From Gemmobacter sp. (GTDB lineage: Bacteria; Pseudomonadota; Alphaproteobacteria; Rhodobacterales; Rhodobacteraceae): a DNA stretch of 64,000 bases. The notes under the pieces were generated by a model. That model did no database searches. It was not told where the DNA came from and saw nothing but the letters and a program-made list of their open reading frames with translations. This document shows positions 34,602 through 43,168 of this stretch, piece by piece (the stretch's first letter is position 1; every line of letters starts with the position of its first letter). The DNA lies in the NCBI RefSeq assembly GCF_034676705.1, contig NZ_JAUCBS010000013.1, forward strand, positions 1,252,501 through 1,316,500, written 5' to 3'. Both the position numbers and the translations under genes were made by a program.

Positions 34602-35777
34602 TTACTTGATGATTTTCGCGACGACGCCGGCGCCGACGGTGCGGCCGCCTTCACGGATGGCGAAGCGCAGTTTTTCTTCCATGGCGATCGGGGCGATCAG
34701 CTCGACCTCGAACTTCAGGTTGTCGCCCGGCATCACCATTTCGGTGCCTTCGGGCAGCTTCACCATGCCGGTCACGTCGGTGGTGCGGAAGTAGAACTGC
34801 GGACGGTAGTTCGCAAAGAACGGGGTGTGGCGGCCGCCTTCCTCCTTGGTCAGGATATAGGCTTCGGCTTCGAACTTGGTGTGCGGCGTCACCGATTTCG
34901 GCTTGCACAGCACCTGGCCACGTTCCACGCCGTCACGGTCCACGCCGCGCAGCAGCGCGCCGATGTTGTCGCCGGCCTCGCCGCGGTCCAGCAGCTTGCG
35001 GAACATTTCCACGCCGGTGCAGGTCGATTTCGCGGTCGGGCGGATGCCCACGATCTCGACTTCGTCACCGACGTTGATCACGCCACGCTCTACCCGGCCG
35101 GTCACCACGGTGCCGCGGCCCGAGATCGAGAACACGTCCTCGATCGGCATCAGGAACGGCTGGTCCACGGCGCGGGCCGGGGTCGGGATGTAGCTGTCGA
35201 CAGCCGCCATCAGCGCGCGGATCGAATCCTCGCCGATGTCCTTGCGCTCGCCGATCATCGCCTGGTGCGCCGAGCCCTTGATGATCGGAATGTCGTCGCC
35301 GGGGTATTCGTAGGACGAGAACAGCTCGCGGATTTCCATTTCCACCAGCTCGATCAGTTCCTCGTCATCCACGAGGTCGACCTTGTTCATGTAGCACACC
35401 ATGTAGGGGATACCCACCTGGCGGCCCAAGAGGATGTGCTCGCGCGTCTGCGGCATCGGGCCGTCGGACGCCGCGCAGACCAGGATCGCGCCGTCCATCT
35501 GGGCGGCACCGGTGATCATGTTCTTCACGTAGTCGGCGTGGCCGGGGCAGTCGACATGCGCGTAGTGGCGGTTCTCGGTCTCGTATTCCACGTGCGCGGT
35601 CGAGATCGTGATGCCACGCGCCCGCTCTTCCGGCGCGCCGTCGATCTGGTCATAGGCCCGGAATTCGCCGAAGTATTTCGTGATCGCAGCCGTCAGCGTC
35701 GTCTTGCCGTGGTCAACGTGACCAATCGTCCCGATGTTCACGTGCGGCTTGTTACGTTCAAACTTTGCCTTCGCCAT
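34602..35777 (-). CDS. tuf: Elongation factor Tu
   Basis: EF-Tu delivers aminoacyl-tRNA to the ribosome at the expense of GTP. The G-domain motifs are all present: GHVDHGKT (19-26), the switch I region RARGITI, DCPGHADY, and MNKVDLVDD for guanine specificity. At 391 residues it has the normal length, with domains II and III intact (GRGTVVTGRVERG, MVMPGDNLKFEVELI). It stands alone on the minus strand here, with no rpsG or fusA beside it; alphaproteobacteria often have a second copy elsewhere. Confidence 0.98.
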   Translation of the reverse strand: MAKAKFERNKPHVNIGTIGHVDHGKTTLTAAITKYFGEFRAYDQIDGAPEERARGITISTAHVEYETENRHYAHVDCPGHADYVKNMITGAAQMDGAILVCAASDGPMPQTREHILLGRQVGIPYMVCYMNKVDLVDDEELIELVEMEIRELFSSYEYPGDDIPIIKGSAHQAMIGERKDIGEDSIRALMAAVDSYIPTPARAVDQPFLMPIEDVFSISGRGTVVTGRVERGVINVGDEVEIVGIRPTAKSTCTGVEMFRKLLDRGEAGDNIGALLRGVDRDGVERGQVLCKPKSVTPHTKFEAEAYILTKEEGGRHTPFFANYRPQFYFRTTDVTGMVKLPEGTEMVMPGDNLKFEVELIAPIAMEEKLRFAIREGGRTVGAGVVAKIIK

Positions 35778-35918
35778 GGCGCAGCCATCCCATGCTTGGG
35801 GGCCCCCGCAGGGCGCGGTCGGCCCGATTCAACACCGGGCGCGATGTATCGGCTGGCCGGGGAAATTTCAAGCGCCGTCAAGCATCCTCGCGCGCCGGGG
35901 CGCCGGGGTGCGGCACCG

Positions 35919-36500
35919 TCACTTCACCTGGGCGGCCGGGATCTCGACCTTGGGCGCGGCGTTCGGGTCGAAGAACTGCGGGTTCTTCGCCAGCCAGTCC
36001 TCGATGGCCAGGGCCGCGTTGAACGACAGGTTCGCCATCTGCTCTTCGGCGGTCTTGGTCAGGCCGCTGCCCACCACCGAATCCCCCGACAGGGTTTCGA
36101 ACACGGTCAGCTGTTGGGGCTTGGGGTTCACCACCTTGCCGCCTTCGGTATCGGTGATCAGCGTGACCGAGACGATCAGCACCGACTTGGGCGAGATCAG
36201 CAGCGGCACGCCGGGCGGGGCCAGTGCATAGCCATCGACGTTGACGCCCAGGTGATAGAACGTGTCGCCGTCGATCCGTTCGAACCGTTCGCGCACCGCC
36301 TTGGACAGGGCAAGCTGCCATTGTTCCGGCGTCGCATCGCGCGAGATCGGCGCCTTGGTCGCCTTGTCGGACACCACGGCGACATGGCCCAGCTTGAACT
36401 GCGCCAGCTGCGCGGGCGGGGCATCCAAGCCGGTGCGGGTTTCGCAGGCGGCAAGGGCCAGCGTGGCGGCAGTCAGGGCGATCAGGCGGAATGCGGTCAT
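35919..36500 (-). CDS. Putative lipoprotein of unknown function
   Basis: This 193-residue protein has a lipoprotein signal peptide (MTAFRLIALTAATLALAAC) with lipobox LAAC, so it is probably anchored to a membrane by C19. The mature region contains WQLALSKAVRERFERIDGDTF and IVSVTLITDTEGGKVVNPKP, and ends in FNAALAIEDWLAKNPQFF. I cannot name the family with confidence. The ATG at 36500 is the start of the signal peptide and has GGAGAACC-type purines just upstream. It stands alone between tuf and a divergent secreted-protein gene. Confidence 0.75.
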   Translation of the reverse strand: MTAFRLIALTAATLALAACETRTGLDAPPAQLAQFKLGHVAVVSDKATKAPISRDATPEQWQLALSKAVRERFERIDGDTFYHLGVNVDGYALAPPGVPLLISPKSVLIVSVTLITDTEGGKVVNPKPQQLTVFETLSGDSVVGSGLTKTAEEQMANLSFNAALAIEDWLAKNPQFFDPNAAPKVEIPAAQVK

Positions 36501-36653
36501 CGGGGTTCTCCGTTGGCCCGACCGCCATAGCGGAAAGCGGTTTGCGGGGCAACGGCTGGCCGGACAGGGCGCGGGCTTCCCGCCGATGCGCCCGCTTGAC
36601 CGTTGCCGCGCCGCATGGCCCCATGGCCCGGCCTGTTGACCCCGGAGTCGTCC

Positions 36654-37100
36654 ATGCTGCCCAGAACCGCCCTGTCCGCCCTGCTGCTTGCCGCCGCCAC
36701 CACAGCGCCCCTGCGCGCCGATACCCCGCTGGCGCTGGACGTGACCTTTTCCCAGCGCGCCTTGCAGGAACTGGCGGGGATTTCGGAAATGGTCATGGTT
36801 TCGGCGTTTTACTTCGGCGAACCGGCGCCGGGCGCCACCATCGAACCGGATGACGAGGGGCTGATCTTCCTGGGGGTCGAGGAACATGTGATCTGGCCGG
36901 TGCCGCAACGGGTGCAGCTGGGGGCGAATCTGGCCACCATGCCGGTGGCCCAGGTCGTGGCCCCGCAGGTGAACGTGAACGTCTATTCCGCCCGTTTCGG
37001 CGCCGAGGACAACCTGCTGGATTGCGCGCTGGTCGACGGGCCGGTGCAGGATTTCGTCGGCAAACCCCAGGCCGTGGCCTGCAAGCTGATCGGCGAATAG
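36654..37100 (+). CDS. Putative periplasmic protein of unknown function
   Basis: This 148-residue protein starts with a signal peptide (MLPRTALSALLLAAATTAPLRA). The mature part is beta-rich by appearance, with VTFSQRALQELAGISEMVMVSAFYFGEP and PQVNVNVYSARFGAEDNLLDC, and has two cysteines (one in LLDCALV, one in AVACKLIGE). I do not recognise it. It diverges from the lipoprotein gene and ends about 70 bases before tRNA-Trp. Confidence 0.75.
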   Translation: MLPRTALSALLLAAATTAPLRADTPLALDVTFSQRALQELAGISEMVMVSAFYFGEPAPGATIEPDDEGLIFLGVEEHVIWPVPQRVQLGANLATMPVAQVVAPQVNVNVYSARFGAEDNLLDCALVDGPVQDFVGKPQAVACKLIGE

Positions 37101-37173
37101 CCCCGCCGCTTTTTGCCCGGCGTTTTCCGCTTGACCCTCCGGGCGGGCTGGCTTAACCCCTGCGCCACGGCCT

Positions 37174-37249
37174 AGGGGTATAGCTCAGTTGGTAGAGCAT
37201 CGGTCTCCAAAACCGAGGGTCGCGGGTTCGAGTCCTGCTGCCCCTGCCA
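37174..37249 (+). tRNA. trnW: tRNA-Trp (anticodon CCA)
   Basis: A complete cloverleaf can be drawn: acceptor AGGGGTA with TGCCCCT, D arm GCTC-AGTTGGTA-GAGC, anticodon loop CTCCAAA within TCGGT/ACCGA, T arm GCGGG-TTCGAGT-CCTGC, then G and an encoded CCA. Tryptophan tRNA commonly lies just before secE in bacteria; here secE is about 2.9 kb away, downstream of gap and an SDR gene. Confidence 0.97.
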
Positions 37250-37634
37250 GGTCGTTTTCCAATCCACTGATGTCATGATCAGGCCCGTCCGGGCCTTGTG
37301 CGTTGCGCATGTCGCTGCCGGTCAGGCGGGCAGGGCGAACACCGCGACCACGGTCAGCAGGGCCGCGACCCAGACCAGCAGCCCCGGCGGACGGCGCCGC
37401 GAAAGCCGGATGACCCCGCGCCGGACAGACAGCGGGCGGTCGATCAGCCGCTGTTCATCGACGCTGCGCAGCCGCTGGCGCGGCAAGGGGGCGGATGTTC
37501 CGTGTCATGCCGACATCTTGCCGCCCGATTCCGGCAAGTTGATGGCGGCAGGTCAGATATGTTGCGGGACAGCAGGGGAACGTTCCCGCCCGTGGCGCGT
37601 TGACCTGTATCCGTCATTGCAAGGGGTGAACGCC
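37250..37634. other. Intergenic stretch between tRNA-Trp and a small membrane protein gene
   Basis: Across these 385 bases the only credible coding sequence is the minus-strand miniprotein at 37322-37486. A plus-strand frame is open through the region but is extremely Arg/Ser-rich and looks like noise. No terminator with a T tract is visible directly after the tRNA. Confidence 0.5.
37322..37486 (-). CDS. Possible 54-residue single-helix membrane miniprotein
   Basis: A TTG-started minus-strand ORF encodes a basic N-terminal half (QRLRSVDEQRLIDRPLSVRR) followed by one hydrophobic helix (PPGLLVWVAALLTVVAVFAL) at the very C-terminus. The shape suits a tail-anchored small protein. The start codon is weak and the only purine-rich run upstream is CGGAAC. 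I do not recognise a family; treat as a candidate only. Confidence 0.3.
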   Translation of the reverse strand: MPRQRLRSVDEQRLIDRPLSVRRGVIRLSRRRPPGLLVWVAALLTVVAVFALPA

Positions 37635-37883
37635 ATGGTTCCCTATCTGCGCCTGTATCTTGTTCATCTGTGGGTCGCCTGCATTGCAGGTGCTGCGTTG
37701 ATCGCCTTCATGGCGCTCGGCCAGATCAATCTGGCGGCTTTCATCTGGTCCGGGCTGATCGGTCTGGCGGTCGGCATCCCTGCCGGACTGCTGAACTGGG
37801 CCTATCTGCGAAAGGACAAGTCCCGCCGCATCGGCTGGGACTGGCGCATCGCGGATTGGGTGCGGTCGATCCGCCGCACGTGA
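37635..37883 (+). CDS. Small two-helix membrane protein
   Basis: This 82-residue protein has two hydrophobic helices (VHLWVACIAGAALIAFMALG and FIWSGLIGLAVGIPAGLLNW) and a basic C-terminal tail (RKDKSRRIGW...VRSIRRT) that should face the cytoplasm. AAGGGG lies nine bases before the ATG. Family and function are unknown to me. It converges with gap. Confidence 0.65.
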   Translation: MVPYLRLYLVHLWVACIAGAALIAFMALGQINLAAFIWSGLIGLAVGIPAGLLNWAYLRKDKSRRIGWDWRIADWVRSIRRT

Positions 37884-37916
37884 CGGCACAGGCGGGCCGG
37901 CAGGGCATGCTGCCCG

Positions 37917-38903
37917 TCACAGGCCCCAGCGCGCCGCCACATCCAGCATGCGGCAGGAAAAGCCCCATTCGTTGTCATACCAGCCGAACACCCGCACCAG
38001 CCCGCCGCCGGTTACGGCGGTTTCGCGCAGCGCCATGACAATGCTTTCCGCCCGCGCTCGCAGGTCGGAGGAGACCAGCGGCCGGTCCGTCCAGCCGATC
38101 ACCCCGCCCGCCGCCTGAAGGGCTGCGGTCACCTCGGCCACCGTCACCGGGCGCCCGGGCTGAAACGTGAGGTCGATGGCCGAGACGCTGGCCACCGGCA
38201 CCCGCACGGCGGCACAGGAGATGCGGCCCGCAAGCTCGGGCAGAACCCGGTCCATCAGGCGGCCGGCGCTGGTCGTCGTGGGCACCATCGACAGCGCGGC
38301 GGCGCGCGACCGGGCCGGATCGCCGCGCGGCGCATCCACGGTGGGCTGGCTGCCGGTGTAGCAATGGATCGTGGTCATCCAGCCGGTCTGCACGCCAAAG
38401 GCCGCATCCAGCGCCCGCACCAGCGGCGCCAGCGCATTGGTGGTGCAAGAGGCATTCGACACCACGCGCATATGCGCATCCAGCGCGGCATCGTTGGCGC
38501 CCAGCACCACGGTGAATTCCGCCGCCTCGGACGGGCCCGAGATCAGCACCCGCCGCGCCCCGGCCGCCAGCCCGCGCCCCGAGATTTCGACCGTGTCGGC
38601 CTTGCCGGTGCATTCCATCACCAGGTCGACGTCGGACAGATCCAGCCGCGACAGATCGGCCTCGCGCGTCAGGCGCAGGCGGTGGGGGCCGGCGATCAGC
38701 GCGCCCTCCTCCAGCCCCACGGCGCCGGGAAAGCGGCCGAAGACGCTGTCGTATTCCAGCAGATAGGCGCAATCCTCGGGGCTGGCGATATCGTTGATCG
38801 CCACGATCTGCACTCCGGGCCAGCCACCGCCGGCCCAGGCGCGCAGCACCGTGCGCCCGATTCGCCCGAAGCCGTTGATCGCCACCCGCAATTGTTGCGC
38901 CAT
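37917..38903 (-). CDS. gap: Glyceraldehyde-3-phosphate dehydrogenase
   Basis: This glycolytic/Calvin-type enzyme oxidises glyceraldehyde 3-phosphate with NAD(P) and phosphate. The 328-residue protein has the dinucleotide-binding GFGRIG (11-16), the catalytic C153 in SNASCTTNALAP, the partner histidine in TTIHCYTGSQ, and the C-terminal WYDNEWGFSCRMLD. Residue N36-D37 near the end of strand 2 (VAIND) suggests NAD preference. It stands alone rather than with pgk or other glycolytic genes; a second gap copy elsewhere is common in this group. Confidence 0.95.
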   Translation of the reverse strand: MAQQLRVAINGFGRIGRTVLRAWAGGGWPGVQIVAINDIASPEDCAYLLEYDSVFGRFPGAVGLEEGALIAGPHRLRLTREADLSRLDLSDVDLVMECTGKADTVEISGRGLAAGARRVLISGPSEAAEFTVVLGANDAALDAHMRVVSNASCTTNALAPLVRALDAAFGVQTGWMTTIHCYTGSQPTVDAPRGDPARSRAAALSMVPTTTSAGRLMDRVLPELAGRISCAAVRVPVASVSAIDLTFQPGRPVTVAEVTAALQAAGGVIGWTDRPLVSSDLRARAESIVMALRETAVTGGGLVRVFGWYDNEWGFSCRMLDVAARWGL

Positions 38904-39037
38904 CTGCCTGCCCTCCGACTCGCGGCGCCAATCTGCGCGCCGTTTCCGCCAGATGCCAGACCGGAAACGCCCGCCCCACTGGCCCCCGCCCGCGCCGGCT
39001 GCTAGGCCGGCGGCACAGGCATGGAAGCGAGGCAGGC

Positions 39038-39874
39038 ATGACCCAACGCGGCACGGTTCTGATCACCGGCTGTTCCACCGGCATCGGCCACGATGCGGCC
39101 CACGGGCTGGCGAAACGCGGCTGGCGCGTGCTGGCCACCTGCCGGAACCCGGCGGATTGCACGCGGCTTGAAGCCGAGGGGCTGGAAAGCTTCGTGCTGG
39201 ATTACGCCTCCGAAGACAGCCTGTCGGCGGCGATGGAGCAGGTGATGCAGCGCACCGGCGGGCGGCTGGATGCGCTTTACAACAACGGAGCCTTCGCGAT
39301 TCCCGGCGCGGTCGAGGATCTGCCCCGCGGCGCGCTGCGCGAGATTTTCGAAACCAACCTGTTCGGCGTCCACGACCTGACCCGCCGGGTGATTCCGCTG
39401 ATGCGGGCGCAGGGCCATGGCCGGATCGTCAATTGCTCGTCCGTGCTGGGGCTGGTGCCGATGAAATGGCGCGGCGCCTATGTGGCCAGCAAGTTCGCGC
39501 TGGAAGGGCTGACCGATACGCTGCGGCTGGAAATGCGCGATACGCCGATCCATGTGTCGCTGCTGGAGCCGGGGCCGATCACCAGCGATTTCCGCCTGAA
39601 CGCCCGCAAGGGGTTCGAACGCTGGATCGACTGGGAAGCCTCGGCCCGGGCGGACCAGTATCGCGACACGCTGCGCAAGCGGCTGTATGCGGCGGCCACC
39701 GGCAAGGATCGCTTCGAACTGCCGGCATCGGCGGTGACGGCAAGGCTGGCCCATGCGCTGGAAAGCCCGCGGCCGCAGCCGCGCTATTATGTCACGACGC
39801 CGACCTGGCTGATGGGCGGCCTGCGCCGCCTGCTGCCCACACGGGCGCTGGATTGGCTGGTCGCGCGGGGGTAA
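39038..39874 (+). CDS. Short-chain dehydrogenase/reductase (classical SDR)
   Basis: This 278-residue NAD(P)-dependent oxidoreductase has the cofactor loop TGCSTGIG (10-17), an arginine after strand 2 (TCRNPAD) that suggests NADPH use, NNGAF, the catalytic serine in NCSSVLG and the YVASK pair. The substrate is unknown; the length and C-terminal region resemble SDRs acting on lipids or retinol-like compounds. It diverges from gap and is followed by two oppositely oriented post-stop elements (39957-39987 and 39997-40030) before secE. Confidence 0.92.
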   Translation: MTQRGTVLITGCSTGIGHDAAHGLAKRGWRVLATCRNPADCTRLEAEGLESFVLDYASEDSLSAAMEQVMQRTGGRLDALYNNGAFAIPGAVEDLPRGALREIFETNLFGVHDLTRRVIPLMRAQGHGRIVNCSSVLGLVPMKWRGAYVASKFALEGLTDTLRLEMRDTPIHVSLLEPGPITSDFRLNARKGFERWIDWEASARADQYRDTLRKRLYAAATGKDRFELPASAVTARLAHALESPRPQPRYYVTTPTWLMGGLRRLLPTRALDWLVARG

Positions 39875-39956
39875 CTCCCGCGGCCAGACGGCCTTGGGCC
39901 GCGCCGGGGGGCATTCTACCCCGCGCCGGCCGGGTCTTGAACCAGTGGCGCCCTCC

Positions 39957-39987
39957 CCCTGAGGGGATTTGGGGAAGGTGAAAGGGG
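39957..39987 (-). repeat. Dispersed post-stop element, copy 9
   Basis: Minus strand CCCCTTTCACCTTCCCC then AAATCCCCTCAGGG, in the SDR-secE gap, head to head with copy 10. Confidence 0.65.
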
Positions 39988-39996
39988 CATGCGCGG

Positions 39997-40030
39997 CCCT
40001 GTTTCGCTTTGACCCAAATATCCCCGGGGG
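39997..40030 (+). repeat. Dispersed post-stop element, copy 10
   Basis: CCTGTTTCGCTTTGACCC then AAATATCCCCGGGGG, in the SDR-secE gap, opposite orientation to copy 9. Confidence 0.8.
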
Positions 40031-40162
40031 TTCCAAGGGGGCAGGCGGCCCCCTTGGCCCGAAACCAGCCCCGGCAGACTGCCGCCGGCCCTCCCGGGCG
40101 GGGGTTGAATTCGCCCCCCCATGCGCGTATCTGGGCGCATTCCGGTATGCGAGGCGACGGCC

Positions 40163-40360
40163 ATGGCCAAGACGAACCCCTTCCAGTTCCTCCAGCAGAC
40201 CCGTTCGGAGGTGGGCAAGATCGTCTGGCCGAACCGGCGCGAGGTGATGCTGACCACGGTCATGGTGTTCGTCATGGCGACGCTGACGGCGGTGTTCTTC
40301 TTTGCGGTGGATACGGCGATCAACCTTGGCCTGCGCGGGCTGTTGTCGCTGTTCGGCTGA
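40163..40360 (+). CDS. secE: Preprotein translocase subunit SecE
   Basis: SecE is the essential small membrane subunit that clamps SecY in the protein export channel. The 65-residue protein has the amphipathic cytoplasmic helix and conserved block EVGKIVWPNRREVMLTT, followed by one membrane helix (VMVFVMATLTAVFFFAVD). This is the minimal single-helix form. It starts the secE-nusG-rplKAJL-rpoBC block. Confidence 0.97.
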   Translation: MAKTNPFQFLQQTRSEVGKIVWPNRREVMLTTVMVFVMATLTAVFFFAVDTAINLGLRGLLSLFG

Positions 40361-40531
40361 TCGGGCAGCCCCCCTTGAATTCGTGTGGCCCCGGCGTTAG
40401 ACGGGGCGGTGTTTCCCGGACAGCGGCGTGCAGCGATTCGCATGCGCGCCGTGTTTTTGTCCGGGCGCGGGCCGTTCGGGCCCCATGACGGCAGGAAGAC
40501 CGGGGCGGCCCGGAAGGCGAAGGTGGCAGGC

Positions 40532-41068
40532 ATGGCAAAGCGCTGGTATTCGGTGAGCGTCCTCTCGAACTTCGAGAAGAAGGTCGCCGAGCAGATCCGT
40601 ACGGCCGTGTCCGATGCCGGTCTGGAAGACGAGATCGACGAGGTGCTGGTCCCGACCGAAGAGGTCATGGAGATCCGCCGCGGCAAGAAGGTCACGTCGG
40701 AACGCCGGTTCATGCCGGGTTACGTGCTGGTGCACATGGACATGTCGAACCGTGGTTACCACCTGATCACCTCGATCAACCGCGTCACCGGCTTTCTGGG
40801 CCCGCAGGGCAAGCCGATGCCGATGCGCGACGACGAGGTGAACGGCATCCTGAACCGTGCCGAAGCCGGGGTCGAGGTCGCGCCGCGCAACCTGATCCGC
40901 TTCGAGATCGGCGAGCGGGTGAAGGTCAACGACGGCCCGTTCGAGGGCTTCGACGGCATGGTCGAGGAAGTGGACGAGGCGGCAAGCCGTCTGAAGGTCA
41001 CCGTGTCGATCTTTGGCCGCGCCACGCCGGTGGAACTGGAATTCACCCAGGTGTCGAAAGTCGCCTGA
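40532..41068 (+). CDS. nusG: Transcription termination/antitermination factor NusG
   Basis: NusG binds RNA polymerase and links it to Rho and to the ribosome. The 178-residue protein has the NGN domain (KRWYSVSVLSNFEKKVAEQI, RRFMPGYVLVHM) and the C-terminal KOW domain (IGERVKVNDGPFEGFDGMVEEVD). The ATG at 40532 begins the conserved MAKRWY. The longer upstream frame is not part of the protein. Confidence 0.97.
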   Translation: MAKRWYSVSVLSNFEKKVAEQIRTAVSDAGLEDEIDEVLVPTEEVMEIRRGKKVTSERRFMPGYVLVHMDMSNRGYHLITSINRVTGFLGPQGKPMPMRDDEVNGILNRAEAGVEVAPRNLIRFEIGERVKVNDGPFEGFDGMVEEVDEAASRLKVTVSIFGRATPVELEFTQVSKVA

Positions 41069-41158
41069 GGTGCCGCTGCGGGAGGCGGACGGGAAACCGG
41101 GCCGCCGAACCGCTAAACTTGCCCCCTGGCGGGGCACAGTGATGAAGGAGTGGGCCAG

Positions 41159-41611
41159 ATGGCCAAGAAGGTAATGGGGCAGCTGAAGCTGCAGGTGAAG
41201 GCCCAGCAGGCCAACCCGTCGCCCCCCGTGGGTCCGGCGCTGGGTCAGCGCGGTCTGAACATCATGGCGTTCGTGAAGGAATTCAACGCCAAGACCGCCG
41301 ACATCGAGGCCGGTTCGCCGACCCCGGTGGTGATCACCTACTATCAGGACAAGTCGTTCACGCTGGAACTGAAGACGCCGCCGGCGTCGTTCCTGCTGAA
41401 AAAGGCTGCCGGTCTGAAGCCGCAGGGCAAGCGCCAGCGCATGCAGGGGTCGCCGAAGCCCGGCCGCACCGTTCAGGGCACCGTGACCGTGGCCCAGATC
41501 CGTCAGATCGCCGAGATCAAGATGAAGGATCTGTCGGCGCATGACATCGACGCCGCGATGCAGATCATCGTCGGCTCGGCCAAGTCCTGCGGCATCGAAG
41601 TGAAGGGCTGA
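41159..41611 (+). CDS. rplK: Ribosomal protein L11
   Basis: L11 binds 23S rRNA at the GTPase centre. The 150-residue protein starts MAKKVMGQLKLQVKAQQANP, has the PPVGPALGQRG loop and the C-terminal KMKDLSAHDIDAAMQIIVGS. AAGGAG precedes the ATG by eight bases. The GTG nine bases upstream is in frame but is a poorer choice. It is four bases before rplA. Confidence 0.97.
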   Translation: MAKKVMGQLKLQVKAQQANPSPPVGPALGQRGLNIMAFVKEFNAKTADIEAGSPTPVVITYYQDKSFTLELKTPPASFLLKKAAGLKPQGKRQRMQGSPKPGRTVQGTVTVAQIRQIAEIKMKDLSAHDIDAAMQIIVGSAKSCGIEVKG

Positions 41612-41615
41612 GACC

Positions 41616-42314
41616 ATGGCGAAAGTTGCAAAACGCACCAAGGCCGCCCGCGCGCTGTTCGAGGGCAAGGCGAATGTCACCGTCGAAGAAGCGGTGGAGC
41701 TGATCAAGAAGGCCGCATCGGCGAAATTCGACGAAACCGTCGAAATCGCGATGAACCTGGGCGTCGACCCGCGCCATGCCGACCAGATGGTCCGCGGCGT
41801 GGTCAACCTGCCGAACGGCACGGGCAAGACCGTGCGCGTGGCGGTGTTCGCCCGTGGCGCCAAGGCTGACGAAGCCAAGGCCGCCGGGGCTGAGATCGTG
41901 GGCGCCGAAGACCTGCTGGAAACCATCCAGAAGGGCGTGATCGAGTTCGATCGCTGCATCGCGACCCCGGACCTGATGCCGCTGGTCGGCCGTCTGGGCA
42001 AGATCCTCGGCCCGCGCAACCTGATGCCGAACCCCAAGGTCGGCACCGTGACCATGGATGTCGCCACCGCGGTGAAGAACGCCAAGGGCGGTGAAGTCCA
42101 GTTCAAGGTGGAAAAAGCCGGGATCATCCACGGCGGCATCGGCAAGGTGTCGTTCGAGGGCGAGAAGCTGGCCGAAAACATCCGCGCCTTCGTGGATGCC
42201 GTGTCGCGCGCCAAGCCGACCGGCGCCAAGGGCACCTACCTGAAAAAGGTGTCGCTGTCCTCGACCATGGGCCCGGGCGTCAGCCTGGATCTGGCCTCGG
42301 CCACGACGAAGTGA
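41616..42314 (+). CDS. rplA: Ribosomal protein L1
   Basis: L1 forms the mobile stalk that guides deacylated tRNA out of the ribosome, and in many bacteria represses its own operon by binding the rplK leader. The 232-residue protein has the expected blocks: NLGVDPRHADQMVRGVVNLP, LGKILGPRNLMPNPKVGTV and the C-terminal GTYLKKVSLSSTMGPG. It is directly coupled to rplK. Confidence 0.97.
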   Translation: MAKVAKRTKAARALFEGKANVTVEEAVELIKKAASAKFDETVEIAMNLGVDPRHADQMVRGVVNLPNGTGKTVRVAVFARGAKADEAKAAGAEIVGAEDLLETIQKGVIEFDRCIATPDLMPLVGRLGKILGPRNLMPNPKVGTVTMDVATAVKNAKGGEVQFKVEKAGIIHGGIGKVSFEGEKLAENIRAFVDAVSRAKPTGAKGTYLKKVSLSSTMGPGVSLDLASATTK

Positions 42315-42373
42315 TTTGACCGGCAGGCGAAAAGCCTGTCTGGCACAGTTTCCGGTCTGCAAGGGCCGGAATG

Positions 42374-42583
42374 GCGGGGCGTCAAGGCGCCCCGTCCTGT
42401 CCGAGACGGAGGGTGCCGGGAAACCGGCTTAATATCCTTCCCGAGATGGGAAACGGGAAAGGAATTCGGGGCTGCTGCCTCGGGTGATCTGGAACCGGGC
42501 CCCTGACACGGACCCGACCGCCCGGCCTGCAAGGGCAGGGCGAAAACGAGCCGGGGGGAAACCCCCAAACTTGGAGTAAACCT
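42374..42583 (+). ncRNA. Structured rplJL leader (L10-type leader region)
   Basis: The 269-base gap before rplJ is full of hairpins: CGGGGCG/CGCCCCG at 42375-42394, a CCGGGAAACCGG hairpin near 42417, and a paired purine-rich region with TCCTTCCCGAGATGGGAAACGGGAAAGGA (short segments of it pair). Position and layout fit the L10 leader, where the L10-L12 complex binds to repress rplJL. I cannot fold it exactly. Confidence 0.6.
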
Positions 42584-43099
42584 GTGGATAGAGCGCAGAA
42601 AGAGAAAGTGGTCGAGGAACTCGGCCAGATCTTCGAAAGCTCTGGCGTCGTGGTGGTTGCCCACTACGAAGGCATGACGGTTGCTCAGATGCAGGCCCTG
42701 CGGGCGGACATGCGTGCCGTCAGCGGGGGCGTTCGCGTCGCCAAGAACAAGCTCGCCGAGATCGCCCTTGAAGGCAAGCCCGGGCAGGGCATGGCCGGAC
42801 TTCTCAAGGGCATGACCGTGTTTGCCTATTCGGAAGACCCCGTCGCCGCGGCGAAGGTCTGCGAGGCATATGCCAAGAAGAACGACAAGTTCGTGATTCT
42901 GGGCGGTGCCATGGGCAATTCGGTTCTGGACCAGGCCGGTGTGAAAGCCGTGGCCGCCCTGCCGTCGCGCGAAGAGCTTATCGCTCAGATCGTGTCTTGC
43001 ATCGGTGCGCCCGCCTCGAACATCGCTGGTGCCATCGGCGCGCCTGCGGCGAACATCGCTGGGATCCTCAAGACCCTCGAAGAACGCGAAGCTGCCTGA
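42584..43099 (+). CDS. rplJ: Ribosomal protein L10
   Basis: L10 anchors L7/L12 dimers on the ribosomal stalk. The 171-residue protein has the N-terminal rRNA-binding region (MDRAQKEKVVEELGQIFESSGVVVV begins it, GGVRVAKNKLAEIA follows) and the C-terminal helix (ANIAGILKTLEEREAA) that holds L7/L12. It starts at a GTG with TTGGAG upstream. The structured leader before it is the expected autoregulatory site. Confidence 0.97.
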   Translation: MDRAQKEKVVEELGQIFESSGVVVVAHYEGMTVAQMQALRADMRAVSGGVRVAKNKLAEIALEGKPGQGMAGLLKGMTVFAYSEDPVAAAKVCEAYAKKNDKFVILGGAMGNSVLDQAGVKAVAALPSREELIAQIVSCIGAPASNIAGAIGAPAANIAGILKTLEEREAA

Positions 43100-43168
43100 G
43101 ACTTCCCCATACCTTCGACTGGAAACCCTGTCGTCGGAACCCCATCTAGTATCGAACGGAACTGAAAA

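Noticed and set aside
37174..37249. tRNA-Trp as an attachment site for a prophage
   Set aside because: No integrase, no duplicated tRNA 3' end nearby, and flanking genes look chromosomal.
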